Source of the DNA: Cupriavidus sp. UYMMa02A
Lineage (GTDB): Bacteria > Pseudomonadota > Gammaproteobacteria > Burkholderiales > Burkholderiaceae
Direction: 5' to 3'
Assembly (NCBI GenBank): GCA_001725945.1
Contig: LRMT01000034.1
Span: 124,001-188,000 of the forward strand
DNA length: 64,000 nucleotides
Positions 51,233 through 61,602 of this stretch are shown here, piece after piece. A model generated the notes under the pieces. That model was not told the origin of the DNA, searched no databases, and was given only the letters and a program-made list of their open reading frames with translations. The position numbers and the translations under genes are program-made. Numbering within the stretch: the first letter of the stretch is position 1; every line of letters begins with the position of its first letter.

Positions 51233-52226
51233 TCAAGGCCTCGTCGCTGAAGCACTTTCCCGGAATTGCCTGCGGTAGGCCGACGGAGAGATGCGAAGCG
51301 CGGCCCTGAAATGTTGTCGCAGGGATAACGCCGTCCCGAAGCCCGCATCCTGTGCGACCAGTTCAATCGATGCATCGCTGGCTTCGAGCATCGCCTGCGC
51401 ACGTGCAAGCCTTTGGCTCAATATCCATTGCTTGAAGGACGTGCCCGTCGTTGTCGGAAATGGCGGGTAAAGTTGCGCCGGCTCATCGCCGCGCGTTCCG
51501 CGAGCGATTCAATCGTGTGCGCTTGCTCCAAATGCTGCGTCACCCATTCAAGGACCTGGGAAAGCCGGCCGTCGCTGTTGGTGACCGGCAACGGCCGTTC
51601 GATGAACTGTGCCTGTCCTCCCTGGCGGTGGGGCGCGACCAGCAATCTCTTTGCACGGTGGTTGGCGACTTCCGCACCAGAAATCTGGCGCAGCAGATGC
51701 AGGCAGCAATCTATGCCGGCCGCGACGCCTGCGGAGGTGAGGACATCCCCTTGGTCGACATACAACACGTCCGGATCCACGCTTACCTTCGGATATCGTT
51801 CCGCCAGCGTACCGACACATTCCCAGTGGGTTGTCGCGGTTCTGCCATCCAGCAGACCGGCTTGAGCGAGAGGGAAAGCGCCAAGGCATAAGCCCACCAC
51901 TCTTGCGCCGCGGTGGTGTGCCTGCCGCAGGGCGTCAAGCAAGGCGGTCGGTGCTTCCCGGCAGTCGTCGTGCCAGGACGGCATGATCACCAGGTCGGCA
52001 GATTTCAACGCGGCAAGGCCGTACGGCGTATCGATGGTAAAGCCAGCCGAAGTGCGTAGCGGCACCTCGTCGGCAGCACAAACCATCACCTCAAACCTCG
52101 ATACACCGGGGTCACTAAGATTGCCGCCAAAGACCAGGCATGGCACCGACAAGTGGAAAGGCGTCATGCGTCGAAAGCCACGACAGCAATGCGCAGGCGT
52201 CGGGGTGAAGAGGCTGTTTTCCGCAT
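51233..52226 (-). CDS. GlxA/FtrA-type AraC regulator (GATase-like domain); frame broken near 52168 and 51451
   Basis: About 331 residues after two bases are restored. The ATG at 52226 gives RRLRIAVVAFDAMTPFHLSVPCLVFG, which joins the main frame after one lost C. The DJ-1/PfpI-like sensor domain contains VVGLCLGAFPLAQAGLLDGRTATTHW, where the Cys is at the nucleophile-elbow position. The C-terminal helix-turn-helix reads SLAERAAMSRRNFTRHFRQTTGTSFKQWILSQRL and IELVAQDAGFGTALSLRQHFRAALRISPSAYRRQF. It is divergent from the MFS-cupin-AhpD set and is its likely regulator. TATAAT lies just upstream on its strand. Confidence 0.88.
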
Positions 52227-52286
52227 GGCCCGATTATATCGAAGGTGGGCCTTCAGGACACTGTTCGCTTATGTGGGATACACACA

Positions 52287-52350
52287 GAATGACCGTCATG
52301 GGAAGCGGCACTACCCGTGCCACGTTTACCAAACCACGTATAGGTCATTC
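52287..52350 (+). promoter_or_regulatory. Structured leader before the MFS gene, may hide the ribosome binding site
   Basis: GAATGACC (52287-52294) can pair with GGTCATTC (52343-52350), which ends two bases before the MFS start and includes its AGG ribosome binding site. Inside lie a second hairpin, GGCAC-TACCC-GTGCC (52307-52321), and a short GTTT-ACC-AAAC. At DNA level the outer pair could equally be an operator. Confidence 0.4.
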
Positions 52351-52352
52351 AA

Positions 52353-53565
52353 ATGGATCGTCGACTACTCATGCTGGCGCTTGGCATGTTCGCAATGGGA
52401 ACGGACAACTTCGTTGTTGCCGGCATTCTCCCAAGCGTGGCTGCATCGCTGCACACAACCGCCAGCGTGGCCGGCCAGATGGTCACCGTCTATGCGCTCT
52501 CTTATGCAATCCTGGCGCCAGTGATGGCGGCTGTCGCGGGACGGTGGCCGAGAAAATTGCTGCTGGTATCGGCGCTCGGTATCTTCGTCGCCGGCAATGC
52601 CATCACCGCGCTGGCAACCGATTTGAACACGGTGCTGTTCAGTCGCGCGCTGGCGGGCCTTGGTGCGGCAATGTTCTCTCCCACCGCATTGGGTGTTGCC
52701 ACGTTACTTGCGGATCCCGAGAGGAGAGGGCGAGCGCTTGCCACGGTGACCGCGGGTCTCGCGGGCGCAACGGCGTTGGCGCCCCGATCGGCACGTTCAT
52801 CGGTGGGTTCGGCAGCTGGAGAATCACGCTATGGTTCGTCGCGTTCCTCGGGCTTATCGCGATGATCGGGGTGTGGACCATGTTGCGCTCGATTCCTCAG
52901 CCGGCGCGTATCACCCTGCGCGAAAGGCTGATCCCTTTGAGCGACATTCGCGTTGTCCTGACCCTTCTTACGTCCTTGTTCGCCTTCGGCGGGTTTCTGA
53001 TGGTCTATACCTACGCCGGCTGGTGCTGGACCGGGTGACGGGCGGCGACGAACGCGTGCTCGCCGGCATGCTGCTGATCTGGGGTATCGCCGCAACAATG
53101 GGGAACATGTTTGCCGGTCGCCTCGTCGACCGCTTCGAGAGCCGCAAGATCATCAATGCGGGGCTTTGCGTCGGCATCCTGAATTTCTGTGCACTGCCGT
53201 GGACTTCCGCAAATATGGTCACCGCCGCAGCCGCCTTGATTATCTGGGGGCTGGTGGGATGGGGATTGATCGTGCCGCAACAGCATCGGCTAGTGAAAAT
53301 CGCGCCCCAATTGGCACCGTTGCTGCTCGCCCTTAACAATACGGCTACCTACGGTGGGCTCGCCTGCTCGGGCGTTCTCGGGGGCATTGTGCTCTTGTTC
53401 GTCGACCGGCAATACCTCAGTCTCGTCGGCGCCGGATTGATTGCGATCGCTCTTGTTCTCGCCGAGGCTGCGCACCTGTGCACTGCGCGCACGCGCATCC
53501 GCGAATATGACCGGCGCCGTGACCTGGCTCATGGTCATGTCGCGCGCCAATCGGCCCTGGATTGA
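52353..53565 (+). CDS. MFS exporter (DHA1), paralogue of the one at 8561; frame broken near 52779 and 53020
   Basis: About 404 residues after two bases are restored. LMLALGMFAMGTDNFVVAGILPSVAASLHTTASVAGQMVTVYALSYAILAPVMAAVAGRWPRKLLL is strongly similar to the exporter at 8561-9752 throughout, as are RALAGLGAAMFSPTA, GGDERVLAGMLLIWGIAATMGN and GLIVPQQHRLVKIAPQLAPLLLALN. Twelve membrane segments are expected. It is the first gene of a plus-strand set with an exported cupin and an AhpD-like protein. Confidence 0.86.
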
Positions 53566-53583
53566 CCTCATGGAGTGAAATAC

Positions 53584-54017
53584 ATGCGTACTCTTCTTTC
53601 TCTTGTTGCTGTCGCCGGCATGGCTCTGGCCGGCGCAGCTACGGCGCAAACTACCGTGCAAGGCACGGATAGCCACGGCGCAGGCGAAATCGTCAAGCCG
53701 AACTTCTCACATATCATTCCAAATATCCCCGCAAATCGCTCGTTGCCGTGGAAGTGGACTATCCACCGGGAGGCGCTTCGTTGCCGCATACCCACGCCAA
53801 GTCGGCATTCATTTATGCCTACGTTGTTTCCGGCAGCATTGCCAGCAAAGTGAACGATGAGCCGGAACGCGTCTACAAGGCCGGAGAGGGGTTCTCGGAG
53901 AATCCCGGCTCGCGGCATCTCGTGAGCCGCAATGCGAGCATGAGCGAGCCGGCAAAACTTCTTGCCGTGTTCGTTGTGAATTCAGACGACACGCAACTGA
54001 CCACCCACCACAAGTAA
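53584..54017 (+). CDS. Exported cupin protein; frame broken near 53731
   Basis: About 144 residues after one G is restored. Signal peptide MRTLLSLVAVAGMALAGAATAQ, GGAG 8 bases upstream. Cupin motifs: YPPGGASLPHTHAKSAFIYAYVVSG and GEGFSENPGSRHLVSRN, giving a possible metal site with two His from HTH and one from RHL. Smaller relative of the cupin at 3053-3454. Lies 19 bases after the MFS gene and 12 before the AhpD-like gene. Confidence 0.85.
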
Positions 54018-54028
54018 GGGAGCTTTTT

Positions 54029-54484
54029 ATGAGATTGGACTACACCAAGATATCGCCGGGCGGCGTGAAAGCAATGGGGGGCGTCTATGGCTATGTCATG
54101 CAGTCGGGCCTTGACGATGTCCTCGTCGACCTTGTCTATCTGCGTGTCAGCCAGATCAACGGTTGTGCTTATTGCCTGGACATGCATACCAAGGACCTGA
54201 TCGAGAAGGGTGTGACGCCTGTTAAGCTAGCGCTCGTGCAGGCCTGGCACGAGGCGGGGGCAATGTTCAGCGAGCGCGAGAAGGCTGCGCTTGCATGGGC
54301 GGAGTCGGTCACCCGCGTTGCTGACACCCATGTGCCTGACGAAGCGTTCGAGCTTGCCGCGGCAATCTTCAGCGAGAAGGAACTCGCCGACCTGACGATC
54401 GCCATTGGCCTGATGAACGCCTATAACCGGCTCGCCATCAGTTTCCGCCGGGCTCCCGAATCCACGTTGGCTTTGGAAGTCTGA
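54029..54484 (+). CDS. Carboxymuconolactone decarboxylase/AhpD-family protein
   Basis: 151 residues, intact. The AhpD-like redox motif is INGCAYCLDMHTKD with Cys46, Cys49 and His53. The rest (GVTPVKLALVQAWHEAGAMFSEREKAALAWAESVTRVAD and LADLTIAIGLMNAYNRLAISFR) is typical of the family. Such proteins reduce peroxides or protect against electrophiles; the CxxC fits that role rather than lactone decarboxylation. GGGAG precedes the start. It closes the MFS-cupin-AhpD operon. Confidence 0.9.
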   Translation: MRLDYTKISPGGVKAMGGVYGYVMQSGLDDVLVDLVYLRVSQINGCAYCLDMHTKDLIEKGVTPVKLALVQAWHEAGAMFSEREKAALAWAESVTRVADTHVPDEAFELAAAIFSEKELADLTIAIGLMNAYNRLAISFRRAPESTLALEV

Positions 54485-54703
54485 CGCGGCTGCCGCACCG
54501 GTAAACGGTGGACGGTGGGGAAAGGCCCGGGATGCCGGCGCGCAACGGAGGTGGGCTCGGTTGTTCTGCCGGGGTCCCCGGCATTTCACCAATGCGGACA
54601 CAACGAACTGCACCTTCAGCAGGGCGTCGCGGTCGAGCTGCATGGCTTTGCACATGTCCATGACCGAGCCACCACTGACCAGCTCCAGTTTGGCGCCTGC
54701 ACT

Positions 54704-56355
54704 TCACGCTGCGTCCGACGCCGCCACCAACGCCATCAGCGGCGCCATGCATGGGCTGGCCGCCGCCAGCGCGCGCTGTTCGTCGAGGATGTCCTGCAGG
54801 ATGGCATGCGTCGTATCCGGGTTGGCCAGCACCACGCGGAAAACGGCCATCGGGCGCCCACCCCACTGTGCCGACACCAACTGCGTGCGAGATACGAAGG
54901 AGCGGCCGGCATCGCGCTGCATTTCCTGGATGCTGATGGTCAGGGCATCCAGCGCATCCAGGATCTTCTCCCGCCTGTCCGCCGAAGCCGTTGCCAATGC
55001 TGCACGGACGGTCTCGGGTACATGGCGATATGTCAGGATGCAAAGCTGCGGGTGGCTGTCGAGTTCGAAATCCGGCTGCTGCGCAATCAGTGATGCAAAG
55101 TAGTGGGCGTTATCGATGCTGAGATCGATCAACTGCGCCAACCCCTTGCGACCGAGCAGGTGCAGGTTCGCGTAAAGCATGACTGCCGCCGCGCCGCGCG
55201 ATCCTTCGAGCGTATGGCGGCCCAGGTCCACCGAGCCCTTGCGCACGATGTAGTTCGCATGCTGGATGATTTCCTGCGTCCACGCCGGGCTGCGGAACAG
55301 CACCATGCCGGCGCCATCGGCACGTAGAACTGCTTGTGCGCTATGCTGACGACGAGTCGGCACGCTCGATGCCGGGCGAAGCGCCAGCGCTCGCGCTCCG
55401 ACAGCAGCGTTGCGCCGCCCCACGCAGCATCCACGTGGAAATGGCAGCCGGCCTCTTGAGCTACATCCGCGATTGCGTCGAGCGGATCGACCGCGCCCGT
55501 CTCCGTCGTCCCCGCGATGCCGACGATCGCCATTGGCCGGATGTTGCGCTGCTGCAGGCCACGCAGGGTGTCACGCAGCAGGTCGATGCGCATGCGACCT
55601 TCTGCATCGACCTCGACAGGCACGAGATTGTCGCGCCCGATGCCAAGAACATCGGCTGCCTTGCGCAACGAGTAGTGGCCGCGCTCCGAGACGACGATCG
55701 CGAGCCCGTCATGGCCGTAGTGGCGCAGCGCAGCCACCATTCCGGCGCGATGAACGCCGGCGAATCCATCACGCGCGCCCAGCAACTTGTTGCGGCTCGC
55801 CCATAACGCGGTGAGGTTGGCGACCGTGCCGCCAGAACAGATTGCGCCGAGCGCGTGGTCGGCATCGTGCAGCCATCTGCCATAGAACGCGCTGTCCTGG
55901 GCAAACACCAGATTGTGCAGCATGCCGATGACCTGCCGCTCCAGCCCCGTCAGCGCGCCCGACGTCTCGAGCTTCACGACGTTCTGGTTCAGCGCTGTCA
56001 CCACCTTGGCCAGCGAAGGCATGAACGACGGCAGCGACGACGTCATGTGTCCGACGAAAGTTGGCGATGCCACAGGCATCACGTGCCGGAACACGTCGTG
56101 GAGCAGATGATCGGCATGCGCTTGCGGCGATGTCGGCGTCTCGGGCAGTTCAACCGACGCGAACACTGCCTCGCGTGTAGTGCATGCGCCGACCGGATCA
56201 AAACGCTCGCCAGCAAAGAAATCCGCCGGATGCTCGGCGATCCATCGCTCGAGCAATTCAAACGCACCGCGATCCGCGTCGAACCAGCGCAAGGGGCAGT
56301 CGTCGCCCCCGGCCGTGCTATGCGAGGTCCTTTCGAGAGAGATGTCCGGCTTCAT
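54704..56355 (-). CDS. panP: PLP-dependent group II decarboxylase, PanP-like (aspartate 1-decarboxylase type); frame breaks at 55315-55380
   Basis: About 550 residues when the frame is followed. Features: HLLHDVFRHVMPVASPTFVGHMTSSLPSFMPSLAKVVTALNQNVVKLETS, CSGGTVANLTALWASRNKLLG, SERGHYSLRKAADVLGIGRDNLVPVEVD, AIVGIAGTTETGAVDPLDAIADVAQEAGCHFHVDAAWGGATLL, and the PLP lysine in AHKQFYVPMGAGMVLF. This pattern matches the family that replaces PanD in Vibrio and relatives by making beta-alanine from aspartate. Between 55315 and 55380 three frame changes occur; one may be an inserted base. Aspartate specificity is inferred from family resemblance only. Confidence 0.8.
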
Positions 56356-56385
56356 TACGTTAGCGTGGGAAACGCAGCTAGTTAT

Positions 56386-56766
56386 CTAGTGAGGCTTGGG
56401 CCGGTGCGCCACACCAAAGCGCACCGACAAGTTATCGAGACGCTTGTCCATTGTCCAAAGTTGCGCCCCTGGGGTTATCAAAGCAGATGCCAGCAAGGAG
56501 ACGTCCACCAGGCCGCAACCGAGCCCATGCAGTCTCTCGCGCTCGATAAACGCCATTACCTCTGCAAGGCTCGCCTGCCTGGCCGGTTGCAACAGCCCGA
56601 TGTCGCCCAGTGTCCGGCTACGTGGCGCTGGAGGCGTCCCGCAAGCCAACTCAACTAAGACTATCGGATGGGTCAGTGCCTGATCCGACAGGATCAAATT
56701 GACGAGGGCATCATTGCGGTTCTTGAAGTGATCTACCCATACCGAAGTATCGACGAGTACGCTCAT
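56386..56766 (-). CDS. vapC: VapC-type PIN-domain toxin
   Basis: 126 residues, intact. PIN-domain acidic residues are Asp6 ([11 protein letters not shown]), Glu39 (LVELACG), Asp88 ([10 protein letters not shown]) and Asp107 (TMDKRL). VapC proteins are Mg-dependent RNases that cut tRNA or rRNA. The start overlaps the VapB stop by four bases, the standard antitoxin-first arrangement. Confidence 0.92.
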   Translation of the reverse strand: MSVLVDTSVWVDHFKNRNDALVNLILSDQALTHPIVLVELACGTPPAPRSRTLGDIGLLQPARQASLAEVMAFIERERLHGLGCGLVDVSLLASALITPGAQLWTMDKRLDNLSVRFGVAHRPKPH

Positions 56767-56969
56767 TTCCCTTCCGGCTCCGTGCGGCGACGCGGCACGT
56801 CTTGCATGTCCGGAGCGCTGCCACCCAACGCAGCGAGGCGTTTGGCCGCTTGCACCCGTACGAAAGTCTTGATTGCCTCTCGAAAAAGATCAGATTTATC
56901 CATGCCGGGGTCGGCCACCGCCAACGCTTGTTCGTAGAGTGCATCATCGATGGTGACAGTAGTGCGCAT
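56763..56969 (-). CDS. vapB: VapB-type antitoxin
   Basis: 68 residues from [50 protein letters not shown]. The first 45 residues form a ribbon-helix-helix DNA-binding domain of the type II VapB family, the tail binds the toxin. The start was set at MRTTVTIDD because the upstream extension is not conserved. Autorepression by the VapBC complex is expected from the family. Confidence 0.88.
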   Translation of the reverse strand: MRTTVTIDDALYEQALAVADPGMDKSDLFREAIKTFVRVQAAKRLAALGGSAPDMQDVPRRRTEPEGK

Positions 56970-57229
56970 GGCGGTCATCATTGCTTCATGGGTGATGACA
57001 TCATGCATCAAAAATAGCATCTTCACAAGGCCAGGTGTAGGCTCGATGTGTTCGTGTGCGCCTGCGCGGTGGGGGCAACGCACCCCGTCCGCAGCGCTAG
57101 AAACGTCGATGAAAATCAATCGGTCATTTTTCATGTACCGCGTGAGATAGTCCGTGCGGTAGAAATGAGTCCAGCTAATCTCCCTCGCACCACCGCCGCA
57201 CGGGCCGTGCATGCTGGAGGTATTTGCCT

Positions 57230-57690
57230 ACGGCCCAGGGTGTGATTGCGGATGGGGTAACGTTGCTATCGCGTCTGGAAGTTGGTAACAAGAGGTCCAT
57301 GATGTCGGTAAGGCATTGTGGCGCCGAGTTCAGCATGTCGCCATTGCAGCTCCGCTGTGCTCTTAAGCGGCGACACATACCTCGATCTGTCAGCACCGCA
57401 CTTGCGTGCCAACGAGGGCGAGCGTAGTTGACCTTTCGCAGCGTCGTCCTCGGCTCGGTGCAATGCTCGTCGTGCTCACGACGCAGCGCGCCGCAGGCCT
57501 TACAGGGTCGCTGTGACGTGCAATAGCGAGCGATCTGCGCGCTGACAAAATCCTGCTGGACACAATTGACGAATGACTTGCCTTCCCCTCAAGGGGCAAG
57601 TCCAGAGTGGCGTGACTTTGAACTTCGGGTTGTCGGCGAGATCCGCCGGATAAGCCACGAAGAGTTCTATCTTTTCCGCTTCCAACTGCC
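57230..57690 (-). pseudogene. ISKra4-family transposase remnant (N-terminal part, frameshifted)
   Basis: Reading the minus strand across frames gives TLDLPLEGEGKSFVNCVQQDFVSAQIARYC, RPCKACGALRREHDEHC, TTLRKVNYARPRW, then AELGATMPYR, MDLLLPTSRRDSNVT and IRNHTLAVGKYLQ. This order (LxLxEGK, LQQxxVxxQVxxYC, CxxCG-xxR, TLFGxVxxxxPR, AxxxxxxPYR, LLP, RNHxLxVG) is that of the first 200 residues of ISKra4-type transposases. The C-terminal catalytic half is missing and the frame is broken several times, so it is inactive. It occupies most of the 796-base stretch between vapB and the FAD dehydrogenase; no terminal repeats were found. Confidence 0.55.
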
Positions 57691-57765
57691 CTGGCTTGAA
57701 TCGAAATGGAGCGCGTCGCCCGCTCCAAAAGGCGCAGCAATATCAGGGCCGCAGCCATTCGAGAC

Positions 57766-59184
57766 TCAGGAACGACACGCCGCGGCGGCAGCGTGCCGCC
57801 CGGCTTGCCGGCCAAAGAACGTGGCATCCGCCAACGACATGCCGGAACTGTACCCGCCGCCCCAACGTGGCAACCCGCACGATGTCCGCCCGGCAGCATA
57901 GAGACCGTGAATCGGTACGCGCCTCTCGCTGAGCACCTGGCCAGTGGGCAATGTGTCCAATCCCCCCAGCGTGAAGTGCGGATAGAAGGCGTAGTCGATG
58001 CGGCAATCCAGGGCGACAAAGGGCGGTTCATCGAGCGGCTTCAGCCACTTCGCCGCTTTGTGGAACAGGGGATCAGCGCCTTCGGCAGCGTGCCGGTTGT
58101 AGTTCGACACCGTGGCGCTCAGTGTTCCCGGCGGCATGTCCAGATCGCGTTCCACTTCCTCCCAGGTGTCGCCAGCTGCGGCGATGCCAATGCGCGTGAA
58201 TTCTGCGGGCTGCTGGAACGTTGCGCCGTCGACCAGAAGATAAATCCGGTCGCCGAGCTGCTGCATGATGTGGTGGCCGATTCGGCCGTGATAACAGTCC
58301 TCGTTGATAAAGCGCTGGCCGCGTTCGTTGACGAACACGCCCTTGATGAGCGATTCGGGTGCGTAGAAGGGCAGGCTGACGAAGCCCTGGTCCATGTGTA
58401 TCGCGGCACCACCCACGCTCATTCCCATCAGGATGCCCGAACCGTCGTCGCCAGGGCTGCCAATCGGCTCGTTCGCACGCAACAGGTTGGCGCGTGGCGC
58501 CGAACCATGTCGCGATTCATCACGAACCCGCCGGCACAAAGCACGACGCCTCTGCGTGCGCGCGCAAAGAGCGTCTGGCCGTTGATGCGCACGACAACGC
58601 CGTGCACGTTGTCCGCCTCGTCGGCAATCAATGCGAGCACACGGCTGTCATAGCGCACATCCACGCCCAGCCTGACGACGCGCGCGCCAGCAGGTCCATC
58701 AGCATGCGCCCGCCGCCCCAGCCGGCCCACTGCGGCGTATGCCCTCGAGGACAAGGCTTGGCCTCGCGGGAAAAAGGCCACGCCTCCTCGCTGCCTGACC
58801 AGATGAGGCAATCGTCCGTCTCCGGTTCCAGCATGCGCTCCGGCAGATAGGTGTTTTTGTAGGTCAGCCCCTGTTCAACCAGCCAGTCATGGTGAGCTCG
58901 GCTGCCGTCGGCGTAGGCGCGAACCTTGGGCTCGTCGCATCGGGCCCGCCTGCCATCAGCAGGTAGCGGTACAGATCCTCGGTATCGTCGACAAAGCCTG
59001 CCTGCTGTTGAGCGGGCGTACCTCCGCCGCCGCCCAGGTAGATCTCTCCCCCGGACAATGCGCTGGTGCCGCCACTGCCGGAAGCGACCTCGAACAGCGT
59101 AACCCCAGCCCCGGCTTGCGCGGCTTCGATGGCGGCACACGCGCCCGCCGCGCCGAAGCCGACGACGATCACGTCGGTTTCCAT
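57766..59184 (-). CDS. FAD-dependent dehydrogenase, fumarate reductase/3-ketosteroid dehydrogenase family; frame broken near 58938, 58683 and 58488
   Basis: About 473 residues after three bases are restored. N-terminal FAD motif METDVIVVGFGAAGACAAIEAAQAGAGVTLFE with the acidic ribose-binding residue at its end, then GGTSALSGGEIYLGGG, RVLALIADEADNVHGVVVRINGQTLFARARRGVVLCAGGF, ALDCRIDYAFYPHFTLGGL and HGLYAAGRTSCGLPRWGGGYSSGMSLADATFFGR. This is the FAD_binding_2 family whose members dehydrogenate steroids or reduce enoates. No signal peptide. The substrate is unknown. It lies alone between two transposase remnants. Confidence 0.83.
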
Positions 59185-59705
59185 GTCCACTGCGGGACGT
59201 TCCCAAGGCGACAGGGGCGTGTGACGGAGAACTCCAATGACATGAATCAGCCTCGTGAGAAGAGCCCACGGACACCGGTAGGTCCGGGCTTGTTGATGCT
59301 TCACCACGTTGCCTTGCGGCAACCCGAGTCGACATTACTTTGACCGCGGGTTGCCATTCATCGTCTTATCGGACTAGGCGATGCTCAGGTTGGGACGCTC
59401 ACACGGTGAGAACGTCATATCCGAGCGACCCACTCATTTCACGGACGAGCGGGCATTCAGTTCAAAGTTGGTGACATTGCCGCGGGATCTCGAAGTAAGT
59501 CGCAGCCCGACGTGGTACCAAGCGATGTTGCGTCGTCTCCAGAATTCGGGGGCGGCTATCATGCGGGTTTCGAACCCTGCGGTTCGTCGAGGAAATGTGG
59601 CGGGCCGCCAGGAATCGCCGGGTGCAAGATCCTGACGCCGGCTGCACACATGAGGGTACCATCCATCCTTTACGCATCTGCAGGACAAAAAAATAAGGTG
59701 GAGTC
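59185..59705. other. Intergenic stretch without a recognised gene
   Basis: 521 bases between the divergent FAD dehydrogenase and SulP genes. Open frames on both strands lack conserved motifs. The SulP ribosome binding site AAGGTGGAG is at its right end. Promoters for both genes are presumably here; no convincing -35/-10 pair was found. Confidence 0.45.
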
Positions 59706-61373
59706 GTGACCACAGCCAATTCGACGCACCCGACAGGCAGCGCACGCGGCCGTAGTCCGATGCGCGACTTGATCGCTGGCTGTTCCATTGCCGGCCTGTT
59801 ACTGCCTGAGGCCGTGGCATACGCCGGCATCGCCAATCTTCCGCCACAGGCGGGTCTGATCGGCTTGCTAATTGGACTGGTGATCTACGGCCTGCTGGGG
59901 ACAAGCCGATTTGCCGTGGTGTCGGCGACATCATCTTCGGCCGCCGTCCTGGCCGCCATCACGGTGTCGATGGCCGGTGGCGATTTGGCGCAACGGCTGC
60001 TGCTGTCCGCCGGTCTGGTGATCCTGAGCGGCTTCTTTCTCGTGTTGGCTGGCCTCTCCCGACTCGGCGGCATTACAGAATTCATTGCCAAGCCGGTGCT
60101 GCGCGGTTTCACGTTCGGGCTGGCCATCACCATCATCCTGAAGCAGGTGGCAGGCGTGGCGGGCGTGCACCCAACTCATGGCGACTTGCCGCGATTCACG
60201 TTTGAGTTGATTCAGGCGGTATCGGTCTGGAACGTGAATGGGCTGATCGCGGCGCTGGTCGTGCTGCTATTGCTGTTCGCGATGTCGCGCTGGAAGAACC
60301 TGCCCGGCCCGTTGGTGGCGATCGTTCTCGGCATTGTGCTCGCCCACGTGGTGGATCTGAACTACTACGGCATCAGGCAGGTCGGCACGATCGATCTGGC
60401 CGACGTCTCGTTCGGTATCCCTGACCTCCCTCGCACGGAGTGGCTGCGGCTTGGCGAGTTGGCGTTTGCGCTGGTGCTGATTTTGTATGCGGAGTCGTAC
60501 GGTTCGATCCGCAGTCTCGCGCTCAAGCACGGTGACAAAACCTCGGCAAATCGCGATCTTGTTGCGCTGGGCCTGGCCAATGTGGGTTCGGGTCTGTTGC
60601 ATGGCATGCCCGTAGGCGCAGGCTACTCGGCGACTTCCGCCAATGAAGCGGCCGGCGCACGGTCGCGCTTGGCTGGCGGGTGCGCGGCCATAGTTGTCGC
60701 AGTGATAGTCGCCTGTTTTGCCGGAACTAGCCTTGACGCCGGAGCCGGTGCTGGCCGCGATTGTCTCCTACGCGGTCAGCCATACACTGCGTCTGAGCGT
60801 ATTCCGCCCCTATTGGGCATGGCGTCGGGACCGGCTCCTGGTCGTGGCGGCGTGCGTGGCCGTGCTGCTGCTTGGGGTACTGGACGGTCTGCTGGCGGGA
60901 ATCGGGGTGAGTCTGCTGATCACGCTGCGCAATTTCTCGGAGCCGAATGTAAGTCAGTTGGGGCGCCTTGGCAGCAGCCACGACTACGTGGACATCACTG
61001 CGCACCCCGAAGCCAGGACGCTTCCGGGCGTGCTGATCGTGCGGCCCAAAGCACGATATTTTGCCAATATCGAGCGCGTTCTTGCGCAGGTGCGGCATCT
61101 GGCTGACGCAGGCCGAGCGCCGTGCATACGTTGATCTTCAGTCTCGAGGAGTCTCCAGACCTCGACGGTTCGACGATCGAGGCGTTGCACATGTTCGCCG
61201 CGAGCGCTGTAGCCGCTGGCCGACGCCTGTTGCTGGTGCGATTGAAGCCACCCGTGCTGGAAGTTCTGTCGCGATCAGCGGACGAAGCACTGCCGCTCGA
61301 AGCGCTGCACGAACTCAGCGTGGACGAATGCGTGCAGTCTCTGGGGCACGGCGCTGTCGCAGCTACGTCGTGA
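59706..61373 (+). CDS. SulP-family anion transporter with C-terminal STAS domain; frame broken near 60717 (two bases) and 61130
   Basis: About 556 residues after three bases are restored. GTG start with AAGGTGGAG upstream. The SulP signature LPEAVAYAGIANLPPQAGLIG lies in the first membrane segment, and 10 or more hydrophobic segments follow up to about residue 390. The break near 60717 fits a loss of two Ts from a T-run, after which the text reads LPELALTPEPVLAAIV. The last part is a STAS domain (LIFSLEESPDLDGSTIEALHMFAASAVAAGRRLLLVRL). SulP proteins carry sulfate, bicarbonate or dicarboxylates; the substrate here cannot be told. Confidence 0.86.
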
Positions 61374-61602
61374 CGGGCGCACGACCAGCACGCTCTTGAT
61401 CGCCATCCGTGAAGCAGAGCGCGCCAAATCTGTGGCCCCCATTTCTGCCACCCATCTTCGATGGCGAGTTGCCTTGCCTAAATCCATTCGGCGTTGCTGT
61501 GGGGACGGCTCGCCCCTCGCTACGATGAGATTCGCGTCTGACGATCGTTAACCTCGGCTTCGAGAGAGGGCGTTTTGCACGCACGTTCTTCGTCAGGCCG
61601 GT

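Noticed and set aside
54485..54703. Open frame reading through the gap between the AhpD-like gene and panP
   Set aside because: It is the antisense of an intergenic stretch and shows no conserved motif; only a weak CACCG-GTAAA-CGGTG hairpin at 54496-54510 was noticed.
57575..57602. Dyad GACTTGCC-N12-GGCAAGTC resembling a MerR-type metal operator
   Set aside because: It lies inside the ISKra4-like remnant, where the same bases encode conserved transposase residues, and no MerR gene or -35/-10 with 19-base spacing is nearby.
59434..59934. 166-codon minus-strand frame before SulP
   Set aside because: Overlaps the start of the SulP gene and has shadow-type composition.
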